A program made the position numbers and the translations under genes. The notes under the pieces were generated by a model, which saw nothing but the letters and a program-made list of their open reading frames with translations, had not been told where the DNA came from and ran no database searches. From Adiantum capillus-veneris (Eukaryota; Streptophyta; Polypodiopsida; Polypodiales; Pteridaceae), in contig CM043950.1 in NCBI GenBank assembly GCA_014529385.2, forward strand, positions 79,666,343-79,730,342: a stretch of 64,000 bases of DNA, read 5' to 3'. This document shows, piece by piece, positions 24,482 through 37,461 of this stretch; the first letter of the stretch is position 1; each line of letters opens with the position of its first letter.

Positions 24482-24617
24482 TGTAGAGAGAAAGAGAGAG
24501 AGACGAGACAAGAGACACACCATATACGCTCCCAAAGACTGATTCATATCGAGGACAAGATACAAATAATATAGGTGAGACCAAGTTGAGTAGAGTGAGC
24601 CATATATAGCTCCAACA
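24482..24617 (-). repeat. 5' LTR of the copia element (136 bp)
   Basis: Direct repeat of 19,379-19,513 with two substitutions and one single-base indel. It would hold the promoter. Confidence 0.95.
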
Positions 24618-27600
24618 GTATCAACACACTCCCAGCATTTTGGGTCAGCAAGATTGCAACACCAACTCTTTTTCCAACAATCCTCATACTGTTCTTGGAT
24701 TGTGGGATTTCGTTTTCGATGTTTTGATGCCCAATACTGAATCATAACTTTCTTGTAGTTAGGAGATGATTTGTCTACATCAACGTTTGACTCTGCCACT
24801 CCTAGCCATATTGGATATTCAGGATCTGCAGGTCTCACAAGAACAAGATCCCCTTTTCTTACATCAATTTGAGGCCTAAAGGCCTCTTGTGGCCTTGCAT
24901 GTTGAGGACCAACATAGTGATCATTCAATTCTTCATATCCTTGAAACTCATCTTTGTCTTCCTCTATCTCTTGCATTCTATGGCTCCCTACAGTCTTTGG
25001 CCAAAATGTTGTATATTCACCAATGTGTTTATTGGTTGGTTGTTCAAGCTCATTGATTATGTTTTGCCAATAAGTGATAACAGGCTCCATGTATTTTGTG
25101 GAGTCATGGTCCTTTCCCTTTAATAGAGAACATCTTTTCCAAAATTCAAGATATGACTTAAACCCTTGAATAAAAAGCGGGCTATCTCTCACATAGTCTG
25201 CTATAGGTACCACATCTGGACAGCCTGTTGGTAATTTTGGTTTTCCCTGGTCATCTTTTTTCCACAACTCAATTCCCGACTCCTTTGGTATCCAATTGGG
25301 TGATTTGGGATGAAGTTTGTACTGCATTAGTGGGACTTCACCTTGCATATAGAAATGAAATTGAAGTGACTTAGAGTGTCAGACTAGAGCATCTTGTCTG
25401 TCACACATGTACCCTTGCACAAAGGATTTAAAGTCAGGAACTTGTGTCATAAAAAATGGTGATGGAGCTAAGCTTTCACATTTTTGAAAATGTTCCATCA
25501 TATGTGGAAAAGTGAATGTCATTCTTGTTCGCAATCTTTCTGAGAACCTACTAAACATTGCATCTATGTCCTTATGTGTATGACCCACCATTAAGAATCC
25601 CAAATGCACGGTTTTGAAAACTCCTTTTGCTACTAACAAGGATAAGTATGCAAACAAATATCGATTTTTATTCTCTCCTGCACAATTACCTAGCTGTAGC
25701 GAAAGATTCTCATGCAATTTTTGAAATACAGGAGTGGATATGATATCCACAACACATTGAGAGGAAGTTGATTTTATGTGTACAATCTCTTCATTGCATC
25801 CCTAGATGGCCAACGGTGGTGTCATTGTTGATGCATTCCTCTCACGCTCTTGCTTCATTTTGTTTTGTAGGTCTAGAGCTCTCCTTGAGTTCAATGTATT
25901 GAATAACGTTACATTGCTGCGTGGCATACCGTCATGGCATAAATCTCCTTGTCCATGGTTTTCTGTTCTTTCCAGATTCGGTAAGCATAATGCAAGGGAA
26001 CCAATTGTAGCATTGGGATCTGAAGGCCATAGACCATTAAGTGAGAAGTGACCATACATTCCATGACCATGTCCATGTGTTATCATACTTGTTAATGATA
26101 CTTGCAATTGATATGCATTCGCATAATCTTTTGAGTTCACACGCAACCTAGGTATTGCTATCTTTTTTTGATCCATTTTATCATGTATAATGCATAAACA
26201 CTTATCCCTTTGCAACTGGGAGAACTTACGCCAAGTGTAGTACACATTCCTACAACTTTGTTGTTGCAACAGATGAATTCAACGTTCATCCTTCAAACGT
26301 GCAATCATCTCGTCATCCTTTGTTGACTCTAGTTGAGACTTTATCCGACTACACACAACATATTTGGAGAACTCACTTGTTTTTGACAATGTCACATTAT
26401 CAAACTCTGTATTTCAAATCCTATTGAATGTCGTGCTAGACATTGGCTTGAGACTCATACTGTCAAGTGTTTTATTGACATCATGTAAAATGTCTACTTG
26501 CTTGTACGTGTTTGGTATTGCAAGCAAAGTTTCCCTAGTATGATTCTCCATGGTTCTACTCTTATGTGGCATTCTCTCCGAGTTTTCATCAACAAAAGAG
26601 CGCATTAATTCCCTTCCCCTTTCTGTATGGTCTGTTCCTTTTCTCATGACACCATCATTACCATGCACTGAGAGTCTAACCCCATTCTCAAAATGTTCAC
26701 GGTAACGATAAAATGAAGTTTTTGGAATGCCATGAATTTCATACCAAGCTCTACTGCAAACCTCACTGCCATTAAAAGAAAATACATAGCATGTCTTTGT
26801 AGTTGTTTTGTTCTCACGCCATGCAGCCAACATTGTATCATACACATAGTTTGTTCTATTTTGCAAACTCTGTCCCCAAAATTCATTGCGCATAGCCATG
26901 ACCTTATCTCGATTGGCATATTGACAACACCTTTCGGAACAACAATCTATGGTTGAAACAAGCTGGACAGATGCTAGAGATGCTTGATTGGATCTCTTAG
27001 AAGCTTTCACTTACATTTTTGGCTTCCTATTTACAAAGCAATATTTCCTCTTTTTTGAAATAGTCTCTACCAAATAAGCTGATTCAATGCAGAGGTCTTG
27101 TAACGCATGCATAGCATGTAGATCCACATAGCATAACAATTCATTTCCATCCATAGTTGTCACTCTCTTGATAGGCCAACAAACTAGATTAATGCTGCAT
27201 ACACTAGATTCTGCAGAAATAGTAGCCTCATCTGCATAGGATGTTTTGATACCAATACCAATTTTATCTTCACCTAGCTCACCAAAGTTTACAGAGTCAA
27301 ACGGACACACGTACATGACAACCCCTTCGTCTACTACATGTGTTTTGCTTTCATCCCAAAGTTGAACCCTCTTATCCTTCCAAACCTCTTTGTAGCTCAT
27401 TCCATTACATTGTGCATCCAATGCTCCTTCTGCTTTGTCAGCCTCATGCATAGAAGCCCCTTTGTACTGCATCTCATTTATATGCTGCAACAACCCACTA
27501 CTCCATTTCACAATACTATGAAAATAATCTCCCACTTTCAATGCATCCATTATTGGAAAAGGGATGAGTGCTTTCTTTTCAAAACACAAATCAACTGACA

Positions 27601-27769
27601 TTGATACATTGCCTTCCCCAATAAGCATTCCAGAACAATATGCACTTGGATTTATTTCAAATACAGTCCCAATGGCAACCTTTTGTGTCACTACAAACAT
27701 GCACACTCTATCACCATGATTGAAATTAGGCATACCTGCAAGAAGATTGCAAGAATAATTGTTAAACAA
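24618..27769 (-). pseudogene. DUF7869-type protein (copy 2), interrupted by copia
   Basis: A single reading frame runs right to left from 27,769 with five in-frame stops (27,011 TAA, 26,414 TGA, about 26,270 TGA, 25,802 TAG, 25,379 TGA) but no frameshift, then continues past the copia insertion at 19,265-19,378. The order is: an N-terminal part with no known domain (27,769-27,011), which has a CTTGCAG that may be a splice acceptor near its start; a Cys-rich segment CCSERCCQY; SFNGSEVCSRAWYEIHGI and FYRYREHFENG (26,414-27,010), typical of the family; and the core LQLGNCAGENKNRY and VGHTHKDIDAMFSRF (25,379-25,750). Compared with copy 1, the core Asp is Gly (25,688-25,690) and the Glu is Lys (25,571-25,573). 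Probably a dead mobile-element protein. Function unproven. Confidence 0.8.
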
Positions 27770-27819
27770 ACCGCTTGCAGAGTATTTGATTTACGTAGCA
27801 TAAAGAATAACAAGTATGT

Positions 27820-29800
27820 ATGTGGGTGTTTCATGAGAAGCACCCTGTGGCCTGAAGGTCATAGGGTTCCCTCTATGCTACTAAGAATCTCTTTGTGCTC
27901 TATGCTCTATCATCTATGCTCTGTGATCTATATTGACTTCCTATGGCCCCTAGACCACAAGGCGCCCTCATTGTTTCCAAAAACCCCTCATTGTTTTGCT
28001 ATGGCCCCAAGGCCATAGCTCTATATTCCGGTATAAAGCATATTTGATCTATATTAGCTCCCTAAGGCCTGAAGGCCATAGGGTTGTCCTCAAGATCACC
28101 TCACAGAGTTTCATGTCAAGTATATATACATCCTATGGCCTTAGGGACATAGGGAGTTTCATGTCAAGTATATATACATCCTATGGCACCCCATGACCCT
28201 AGGGCCATAAGATCTCCAAATGAAACATACGACAATGTATGTCCCTTAAGATTATACATTGCAACCCCATGACCCTAGGGCCATAGGATCGGCATATGAA
28301 ACATACGACAATATTTGGCCCTTGAGCTTATACATTGCAACCCCATGACCCCAGGGCTATAGGATTTCCAAATGGAACATAGGGCAACGTATGGACCTTG
28401 AGCTTATACATTGACACCCTATGGCCCTAGGGCCACAAGACTTAAAAACATACAAAAAGACAACCTATGGCCCTAAGCCCAAGGGTGTGAGCATTGACAC
28501 CCTATGGTTCTAGGGCCACAAGACTTCAAAACATACAAAAATACAACCTATGGCCCTAAGCCCAAGGGTGTGAGCATTGACACCCTATGGCCCTAGGGCC
28601 ACAAGAATTCAAAACATACAAAAAGACAACCTATGACCATGATGTCAAAGGTGGCCAAGATATCAATGCAGCCCCATGGCCCTAGGGCCATAGGATCTCT
28701 ATATGGAACATGTGGCACCCTAGGGCCCTTGAGCTTATACATTGCCACCCCATAACCCTAGGGCCATAGGATTTCCAAATAGAACATAGGCAATGTATGG
28801 CCCTTGAGCTTATACATTGCCACCCTATGGCCCTAGGGCCACAAGATCTCACAACATACAATAAGAAAACCTAAGGCCCCTAAGCTCAAGGGTGTGGGTT
28901 CAAGGGTGGCCAAGATATCAATGTAGCCCCATGGCCCTAGGGCCATAGGATCTCTATATGGGACATGTGGCACCCCATGACCCTAGGGCCATAGGATTTC
29001 CAAATGGAACATAGGCAATGTATGGCCCTTGAGATTATACATTGCCACCCTATGGGCCTAAGGCCACAGGATCTCACAACATACAATAAGAGAACCTAAG
29101 GCCCCTAAGCTCAAGGGTGTGGGTTTAAGGGTGGCCAAGATATCAATGCAGCCCCATGGCCCTAGGGCCATAGGATCTCTATATGGGACATGTGGCACCC
29201 CATGAACCTAGGGCCATAGGATTTCCAAATGGAACATAGGCAATGTATGGCCCTTGAGCTTATACATTGCCACCCTATTACCCTAGGGCCATAGGATTTC
29301 CGAATGGAACATAGGCAATGTATGGCCATTGAGCTTATACATTGCCACCCCATGGCCCTAGGGCAGTAGAATCTCCATATGGGACATGTGGCACCCTATG
29401 GCCCTTGAGAGTACATATTGCCACCCCATGACCCTAGGGCCATAGGATCTCCAACTACAAAGTAGGGCAACGTATGGCTCTTAAGCTTTACATTGTCGTG
29501 GACCTAGGGCCATAGGATCTCCAACTGGAACATAGGGCTATGTATTGGAGCTTATCTATTGTCGCCCCTAAACCCTAGGGCCATAGGATTTCCAAATGGA
29601 ATATAGGGCAACTTATGGGTCTTGAGCTTATACATTGCCACCCTATGGCCTTAGGTCCACAAGCTTTCACATTGCCACCGTAGGGCCACAAGGATCTCAC
29701 AAGATAGAAGAAGAAAACCCTTGGACATAGGATTTTCAAATGGAACTGAGTGCACGCTTTGATCCTTGACCTCCAACATTGCCATCCTATGGTGTGAGCC
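27820..29800. repeat. Degenerate palindrome-rich repeat array I
   Basis: Irregular units of roughly 75-100 bp, each with a CCTAGGGCCATAGGAT-like core and the block CCCTTGAGCTTATACATTGC. The GGCCCTAGGGCC palindrome recurs many times in full (for example near 28,675 and 29,158) and in part. Short open frames over it are repeat artefacts. No gene seen. Confidence 0.9.
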
Positions 29801-31107
29801 CAGGGGTGGCTGAGGTGTCTTCATAACAATGCTATTTTTAGTGTATTTTTTACTATACAGATTTTGATTCTGAAGTCAAATTTTGCTTCATGGGTGTCGT
29901 TCCACTCGTACTACAAAGATATGGACATTGACAAAGCCTTGCATCAACTTTTTTTTTTCCATACTCTTTTTTTTAAAATTATTTTTTTAAAGCTCTTTCA
30001 ATTTCAGAGCCGATGAGCTATGTCTCATTTTCGCACAAAGCTTAGAAACTCTAGTAATCTCGACTCCAAATCCGTGAGAACAACCCCTACATTCTAAATT
30101 CGAATTTTGAATTTCTAACCTAACCTAACTAACCTTATCTCTCTCTTTCTCTCTCTACCACAATTTTTTCTGCGCTATCGCTCTCTTTCTCTCTCTCGTT
30201 TCTTGCTCGAAACCTACACAAAAACCTGCACAGAGCTTGTATTTCTCTGTCTCTCTCTCCCTCTCTCCCTACGCATACAGTTCTACGCCATCGTTGCGAC
30301 CTGCACACAGATCTACGCGAAGCCATCGCCACAACCTTCAATAGAAGGACTGCTGTCGCGTCCTCCCACACAGAGATCTGTTACCATCATCGTCACGGCC
30401 TCAACACATCTAAGTTACTGCTTGCTGCAGTCGGTTTTCATCAAACCAGATTTACTCAGAGGTAACCTGTAGAAACCCTTATCTTTTTTCTTAGTTCGGT
30501 TTTAACTATTCTTAATCTAATTACATTTTAGCTAAGTTGTGAATCACCTCTCTCTAGAACAATAAACAAAAATCATTAATTACATCTCTAAAACTGTAAA
30601 ATTGTAGACTGTAGAACTATAAAACAGAAAAATCTCTAATTAGAGATCTAAAACTGTAATATAGAATACTCTAATTAGAGACCTAAAAATATAAAACATA
30701 AGACACTAATTAGGGAACTAAATTTGTAAAACCAAAAACTCTTATTAGGGACCTAAATCTGTAAAATAGAAAACTCCTCATAAGTGACCTAATGCTATAA
30801 AATTGTAAAACTCTAACTGCAAAAATCTCTAATTACAACAAAAAATTATAAACTTGCAAATGCAAAAGACAAAAACTACGGAAAATGTTGAAACTATGGA
30901 TACCTGTAATTGGGTTGTGGGGAGTTGGGCACACGTTGTAAGAGGACGAGTAGAGCACGAAGGTGGGAAAGAAAGTGTACACTATATGTGCTTGTAAGAT
31001 ATGGTGTAATATAGTTTCTTTAAATTCATTTGTAGTCACTAAAATAAAACTAGACATTGAATCTTTAGAAGGCAGACATGGTGTGTCTACATAGGGTTTC
31101 ACCTCAT
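29801..31107. other. Non-repeat island inside the array
   Basis: CT-rich at 30,120-30,270, then a GC-richer stretch to about 30,470 ending in CAGAGGTAACCTG, which resembles a first exon with a GT donor. AT-rich sequence with a degenerate 40-60-bp repeat (TAATTAGAGACCTAAAACTGTAAAA-type) runs to about 30,840. Possibly a decayed 5' exon and intron of an unknown gene. No domain seen. Confidence 0.35.
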
Positions 31108-32480
31108 ACTAAAGAGTAACATATGGCCCTAAGGCACCCTATGACCATAAGGCCATGGGGTGGTCTCACATCGTACTATAGGGTGACCAATGTCCCATCT
31201 GGCCATAGGGTGCCAATGTACAATCTCAAGGGTCATAGGGTTCCCTATGTTCCTATTGAAGATCCTATGGCCATAGGGCCATACGATCTCCAAAACATAT
31301 ATATGGAACTATGGCCATAGGATCACATGGTGCTCTATGTCCGATCTAGAGACCTTGTGGCCCAAGCGCCTTAGGGTGACAATGTACAATCTCAAGGGCC
31401 ATAGGGACGTTCCCTATGTTCCTTTTGGAGATAGGGTGGCACTAGGGCCATAGAATCTCCAAAAGCAACATAAAGAACCTAGGGCCATAGGATCAAATGG
31501 TTACCTATTGGAGAACTTGTGGCCCAGGGGCCATAGTGTGGGAATGTACAATCTCAAGGGCCATAGGGTTCCCTATGTTCCTTTTGGAGATCCTATGGTC
31601 CTTGAGACATAGGATCTCCAAAATGAACATATGGCCCTATGGACATAGGATCACAAGGTTCCCTATGTTCCTTTTGAAGATCCTATGGTCCTCGGGCCAT
31701 AGGATCTCCAAAAGGAACATAGGGCCCTACAGACATACGATCACAAGGTGCACTATGTCCCATCAAGATACAGTGTGGCCCAAGGGCCATAGGATGGCAA
31801 TGTACAATCTCGAGGGCCATATGGTTCCCTCTATGCTACTTCTGAAGATCCTATGGCCCTAGCGCCATAAAATCTCCAAAAGGAACATAAGGAACCTATG
31901 GCCATAGGATCAAAAGGTGCCCTGTGTTCCATCTTGAGACCTTGTGGCCCAAGGGCCATATGGTGTATTTGTACAATCTCAAGGGCCATAGGGTTCCATA
32001 TGTTTTTTTGGAGATCCTATGGCCCTATATCCATAGGATCAAAGGGTGACCTACGTCCCATCTAGAGACCTTGTGGCCCAAGGGCCATAGGGTGACAACC
32101 TACAATCTGAAGGGCCATAGGATTCCCTATGTTCCCTAGGGTCACAAGGTGCCCTACGTTCCATCTGAAGACCCTATGGCCCAAGTGCCATAGGGTGGAA
32201 ATGTACAATCTCAAGGGCCATATGATTTCCTATGTTCCTTTTGGAGATCCTATGGCCCTAGAGCCCTAGGTGCATGGGGCTGCCATGGTGCCAGTTAATA
32301 TGAATCATGGTGTACCCTATGTACGTAGGCCACCCTCGGGCCCTTGGATGCCCTCTTTCCCATCTAAAGACCTTGTGGTCCAAGGGACATAGGGTGACAA
32401 TCTACAATCTCAAGGGCCATAGGATTCCCTATGTTCCCTAGGGTCACAAGGTGCCCTACTTTCCATCTGAAACAATGAGG
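31108..32480. repeat. Degenerate palindrome-rich repeat array II
   Basis: The same GGCC-CTAGGGCC vocabulary as array I, but with different flanks: ACAATCTCAAGGGCCATAGG, TTCCCTATGTTCCTTTTGGA and GATCCTATGG alternate with their reverse complements, so many units are inverted relative to one another. Confidence 0.9.
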
Positions 32481-35400
32481 GCACCTTGTGGCCTTCGGGC
32501 CATAGGATCTCTATGTAGAGCATAGAGCAAAGAGCATAGAGAGCTTATTACTACCATAGAGGGAACCCTATGGCCTTCAGGCCACAGGGTGTCAATATAG
32601 AGATAACAAAGGTTCTTACTAGCATAGAGGGGACCCTATGGCCTTCACCCCACAAGGTCTCCTCAATATAGAGAAAATAGTGTTTTTTAATGGCATAGAG
32701 AGATCCCTATGGACCTCGGTCCATAGGTTGCCAAAAAACTGTCATGAATGGTTTCTTTAAAACATACAGGGCACCTTGTGTCCTTAGGGTCATAATATGT
32801 GTAGAGCATAGAGAGGTTCTTACTAGAATACAGGGGACTCTATGGCCTGAAGGCCACAAGCTGCCAATATGGAGCATAGATCGGTTCTTACTAGCATAGA
32901 GAGACCAAATAGTGCTTGGGGCCATAGGATGTCAACTAAGAGCAAAGAGCATAGAGCAAAGAGCATAGCGAGCTTCTTAATACCATAGAGGGAACCCTAT
33001 GGCTTTCAGGCCACATGGTGTCAATATAGAGATAATAGAGATTCTTACTAGCATAGAGGGGACCCTATGGCCTTTAGCCCACAAGGTCTCCTCAATATAG
33101 AGAAAGTAGTGTTTTTTACTGGCATAGAGAGCACCCTATGGACGCGGGTTAATAGGTTGCCAAAAAACTATCATGAATGGTTTCTTTAAGATGTGTAGAG
33201 CATAGAGAGGTTCTTACAAGAATACAGGGGACTTTATGGCTTGAAGGCCATAGGCTCCCAATATGGAGCATAGATCGGTTCTTACTAGCATAGAGAAACC
33301 AAATAGTGCTTTATACATGGGGCCTTAATGTGTCAAAACAATGAGGGTTTTTTCAAAACAATGAGGGCACCTTGTGGCCTTGGGGCCATAGGATGTCAAT
33401 TTAGAGCATAGAGCATAGAGAGCTTCTTACTACCATAGAGGGAACCCTATGGCCTTCAAGCCACAGGGTCTCAATATAGAGAAAACAGAGGTTGTAGCAT
33501 AGAGGGGACCCTATGGCCTTCAGCCCACAAGGTTTCATCAATATAGAGCAATAGTGTTTTTTACTGGCATATAGAGAACCCTATGGCCTTGGGTCCATAG
33601 GTTGCCAAAAAAACCCTCATGAAGGGTCTCTTTAAAACATACAAGGCACCTTGTGCTCTTAGGGTCATAAGATGTGTAGAGCATAGAGAGGTTCTTAATA
33701 GCATACATAGAACCCTATGGCCTAAATGCCATAGGGTCATAAGATGTGTAGAGCATAGAGAGGTTCTTAATAGCATACATAGAACCCTATGGCCTAAATG
33801 CCATAGGGTCCCAATATAGAGCATAGATCGGTTCTTGCTAGCATAGAGAGACCAAATAGTGATTTATACTTGGGAGCATAATGTGCCAAAACAATGAGGG
33901 TTTTTACAAAACTATGAGGGCACCTTGTGTCCTTGGGGCCATAGGATGTCAATATAGAGCATAGAGCATAGAGAGCTTCTTACTATCATAGAGGGAACCC
34001 TATGGCCTTCAGGCCATAGGGTGTCAACATAGAGAAAACAGAGGTTCTTACTAGCATAGAGGGGACCCTATGGCCTTCATCCCACAAGGTCTCCTCAATG
34101 GCATAGAGAGAATCCTATGGCCCTGGGTCCATGGGTTGCGAAAAAACCCTCATAAAGGGTTTCTTCAAAACATATAGGATGTGTATAACATAGAGAGTTA
34201 CTTACTAGCATAGGGGGGACTCTATGGCCTTCAGGCCATAGGGTGCCAATATAGAGCATAGATCGGTTCTTACTAACATAGAGAGACCAAATAGTGCTTT
34301 ATACATGGGGCCATAGGATGTCAATATAGAGCATAGAGCATAGAGCATAGAGAGCTTCTTACTAGCATACAAGGAACCCTATGGCCTTCAGGCCACAGGG
34401 TGTCAACGTAGAGAAACCAGAGGTTCTCACTAGCATAGAGGGGAAACTATGGCCTTCATCCCACAAAGTCTCTAGGATATAGAGAAAATAGTGTTTTTAC
34501 TAGCATAGAGAGAACCCTATGGCCCTGGGTCCATAGGTTGCCAAAAAACCATCATGAAGGGTTTCTTCAAAACATAGAGGGCACCTTGTGCCCTTGGGGT
34601 CATAGTATGTGTAGAGCATAGAGAGGTTCTTACTAACATACAGGGGACCCTATGGCCTAAATATAGAGAATATAGAGAATAGATCGGTTCTTACTAGCAT
34701 AGAGTGGACCGTATGGTCTTCAGGCCAAAGGGTGCCAATATAGAACAAAGATCAGTTCTTACTAGCATAGAGAGACCAAATAGTGCTTTATACTTGGGGC
34801 CATAGGGTACCAAAACAATGAGGGTTGTTCAATGGCATAGAGAGCACCCTATGGCCCTGGGTCCATAGCTTGCTAAAAAACCCTCCTGAAGGGTTTCTTC
34901 AAAACATAGAGGGCAACTTGTCGCATTGGGGTCATCGGATGTGTAGAGAATAGAGAGGCCTTCAAGCCAAAGGGTGCCAATATAGAGCATGGAGAGGCTC
35001 TTACTAGAATATAGGGGACCATATGGCTTTCAAGTCACATGGTGCCAATATAGAGCAAATAGTGTTTTTACTAGCATAAAGAAAATCCTGACCTAGGGGG
35101 ATTGGTTGTCAAAAATCCATCACAGAAGGGTTCCTATGGCCTTCAGCCCACAAGGTCTTCTCAATATAGAGCGAATAGTATTTTTCATTGGAATACAGAG
35201 CACCCTTGGGGCCCTTGAGGCCAACCCTATGGCCTTTAGGCCTTAGGGAGCTAATATAGAGCATGGTGCTTTATATCGGCATAGAGAGCTATGGCCCTAG
35301 GGCCATAGCAAAACAATGAGGTGTTTTTGGAAACGATGAGGGCACCTTGTGGTCTTGGGGCCATAGGAAGTCAATATAGATCATAGAGCATAGACGATAG

Positions 35401-35760
35401 AGCATAGAGCACAAAGAGATTCTTAGTAGCATAGAGGGAACCCTATGACCTTCAGGCCACAGGGTGCCATTATAGAGTAAACAGAGGTTCTTACTAGCAT
35501 AGAGGGGACCCTATGGAATTCATCCCACAAGGTCTCCTCAATATAGATCAAATAGTGGTTTTTACTTGCATGGAGAGCACCATATGGCCCTAGGGTCATA
35601 GGTCACCAGAAAACCCTCATGAAGTGTTTCTTTAAAACATTGTGGCCACCTTGTGGCCTTGGGGACATAGGATGCCAATGTAGAGCATAGAGAGGTTCTT
35701 ACTAGCATGCAAGGGACCCTATGGCCTTCAGGACACATATTTCCATATGGTGTTGGTGTA
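32481..35760. repeat. Degenerate repeat array III with higher-order units
   Basis: Blocks such as GCATAGAGGGAACCCTATGG, CCTTCAGGCCACAGGG, TATAGAGCATAGAG and AACAATGAGGGCACC recur. The block CATAGAGGGAACC appears near 32,555, 32,983, 33,434, 33,986 and 35,428 with a variant near 34,366, an irregular higher-order spacing of about 0.4-0.55 kb. A perfect 22-bp palindrome centred on GGCCCTAGGGCC lies at 35,288-35,309. Confidence 0.9.
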
Positions 35761-36003
35761 GAGGCTCTAAAGGGGTATTTAGGCCATTCAAGGGATACTT
35801 CTTTGAGGGTACTCTAATGTCATAAGGGAACATGTGATCACACTACCATAGAGTGGCCTAGGTACACTTGTAGAACCATTTTGTTGGCACCCTTTGGACC
35901 TAGGACCACATGGTTTAACATAGAGGTGACTCTATGGCCCTAGGTACATATGGATGTAATAATATCCATCTTGTCTAAATATATGTCATTCTTTTTACAG
36001 AAA

Positions 36004-37461
36004 ATGTATCAGAAGATAAAGTCAAAGTCAGTTGATGCAACAGGCTCAACACCAAGTTCTTAGTATCTAGATTTTCACTTACCAAATGGCGGAAGTGATG
36101 AGAAAGTCCACTTGTTCTTTCAAGATAAGTAGAAATTGCCCTTCAAGGACTGTGGTATTGTCAAGGAGATAAAGAAAGATTGTTCAGATCTTGAAATGTC
36201 TCCATGCCTTGGAGTAAAACTACTCAATGGTGACTCCTACTTGTTGGAGCCTGTGGCCTTTGCTCAAAAATTGGTGAAGGTTGATTATGAAGGAGGGTGA
36301 CAAGATGACAAAAGAAGGGTGGGTGGAGCTTCAAGATGACACTCCTAGTGAGAACTTTATAGACTTATATATTGAGGGCTTTAAGAAAGTCAATCAATAT
36401 TTAGGTAAATTGAGCAGCACAAAGAAGAATAAGAAGCGAAAGAATGAATACACAGGTACAGGAAATCAATCTAAGAATCTCAAGGAGAGTCAGACTCCCT
36501 CACTTGGAGAAAATAGTGGAAATGTGGCCGAAGAAAATCTTTCACTTATACCCTTACAGACTCAAGAAGCAGGAGATTCTAGTGGACTTGCAACCCTAAC
36601 ATTTGGAACCCCCTCAGTGGCAGTGGTTGTGGACTCAGCATCCTTAGCTGTGTTGGACTCTATTATACAGCCCAAAGAAAAAGATTTTCATAAAGAAGTT
36701 GCCAAAACTTCTAAGAGTGGGCTAGATGGATACGTCAGAATTGACCACTATTTTAAATTTGGTGTCCAATTTACCCAATTGATCCCAGTTAAGCAATGCA
36801 ACCTTGCACCAAAAGTCTATAGATGCAGACCATTGTTAGCTGTATATGTGAAATATCTCTTGAAGCAATTTGCAGGGCACTCTAGGCCAGTCTCCAGTGC
36901 AGCAGACTTGATGCCGTATAACCCAATTACAAAAATGCCTTTACAAACAGCTGAAGTGCATGGAGACAAGCTATCAACATACCACTACTGGATTCTAGAT
37001 GGGCAGCATTCCATCATAGCGGCTAGAGCTTTTCTGCGTAACAACAACAGTAAGTATGCTTTGAGAAAAGAGTTCTACAAGTTTAGAACTGCAAGGATAG
37101 TGGTAGACGCTCCAAAATAGGTTGCTATTCGAATTTACAGAATGGAGAACATGGAGATAATAACAACAATGAAACACCAGCCTTATGTGGAGGTCTTGAA
37201 GCATGGCCGTAGTCAATGGCTTGCATATTCTAAACCAACAAAACCCAAGGTAGGTGTTCCTGTCAGTCATCCAAGTCGAGCAGGCTGGGATGTAAGTTCG
37301 ACTTCCCTATGCTTGTTTTTGTTACAAATATGTCTTGAAATAAATTTAATTCTCTTTTCTTTATTTTGAAGGCCTTTGTAAATGTGGCGAACATCGTGTT
37401 CAACCATACATCATTTGCCAACAAAGAAGCACACATGGTCATGTACGATGATGAAATCTAT
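36004..37461 (+). pseudogene. ParB-like domain protein, 3' end replaced by copia sequence
   Basis: It begins after a CTTTTTACAG acceptor-like sequence. The first part has stops at 36,061 and 36,130 and a frameshift near 36,290. The frame 36,281-37,120 is open: a Lys-rich and Ser-rich linker, then PLLAVYVKYLLKQF (near 36,835) and YHYWILDGQHSIIAARAF (near 36,980), which resembles the ParB/sulfiredoxin-like fold signature, DGxHR-type. A TAG at 37,118-37,120 is followed in the same frame by AIRIYRMENMEIITTMKHQP and QWLAYSKPTKPK. A clear phase-0 intron (GTAAGT...TTTTGAAG) spans 37,292-37,371. After it comes AFVNVANIVFNHTSFANK to about 37,461, where copia RNase H sequence takes over. Nucleic-acid binding is the likely role, by family only. 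The identification is tentative. Confidence 0.5.
37292..37371 (+). other. Intron of the ParB-like gene
   Basis: 80 bp, donor GTAAGT, acceptor TTATTTTGAAG, AT-rich, phase 0. Joining gives RAGWD-AFVNVANIVFNH. Confidence 0.7.

Larger units (their letters stand above)
19379..24617 (-). mobile_element. Ty1/copia LTR retrotransposon, both LTRs and target duplication present
   Basis: 5,239 bp long, bounded by 135- and 136-bp direct repeats that begin TGTAGAG and end CTCCAACA on the plus strand, and flanked by a perfect 5-bp target duplication GTATC (19,374-19,378 and 24,618-24,622). Primer binding site and polypurine tract abut the LTRs as expected. The gag-pol frame is damaged by two in-frame stops and one deletion/frameshift, so the copy is not autonomous. 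It sits inside the reading frame of a DUF7869-type gene on the same strand. The two LTRs differ by about two substitutions and one single-base indel, suggesting a fairly recent insertion. Confidence 0.95.

Noticed and set aside
27996-35760. Open frames in the repeat arrays (for example 31,497-31,862 and 33,561-33,824)
   Set aside because: They repeat the same peptide in step with the DNA repeat and carry no domain.
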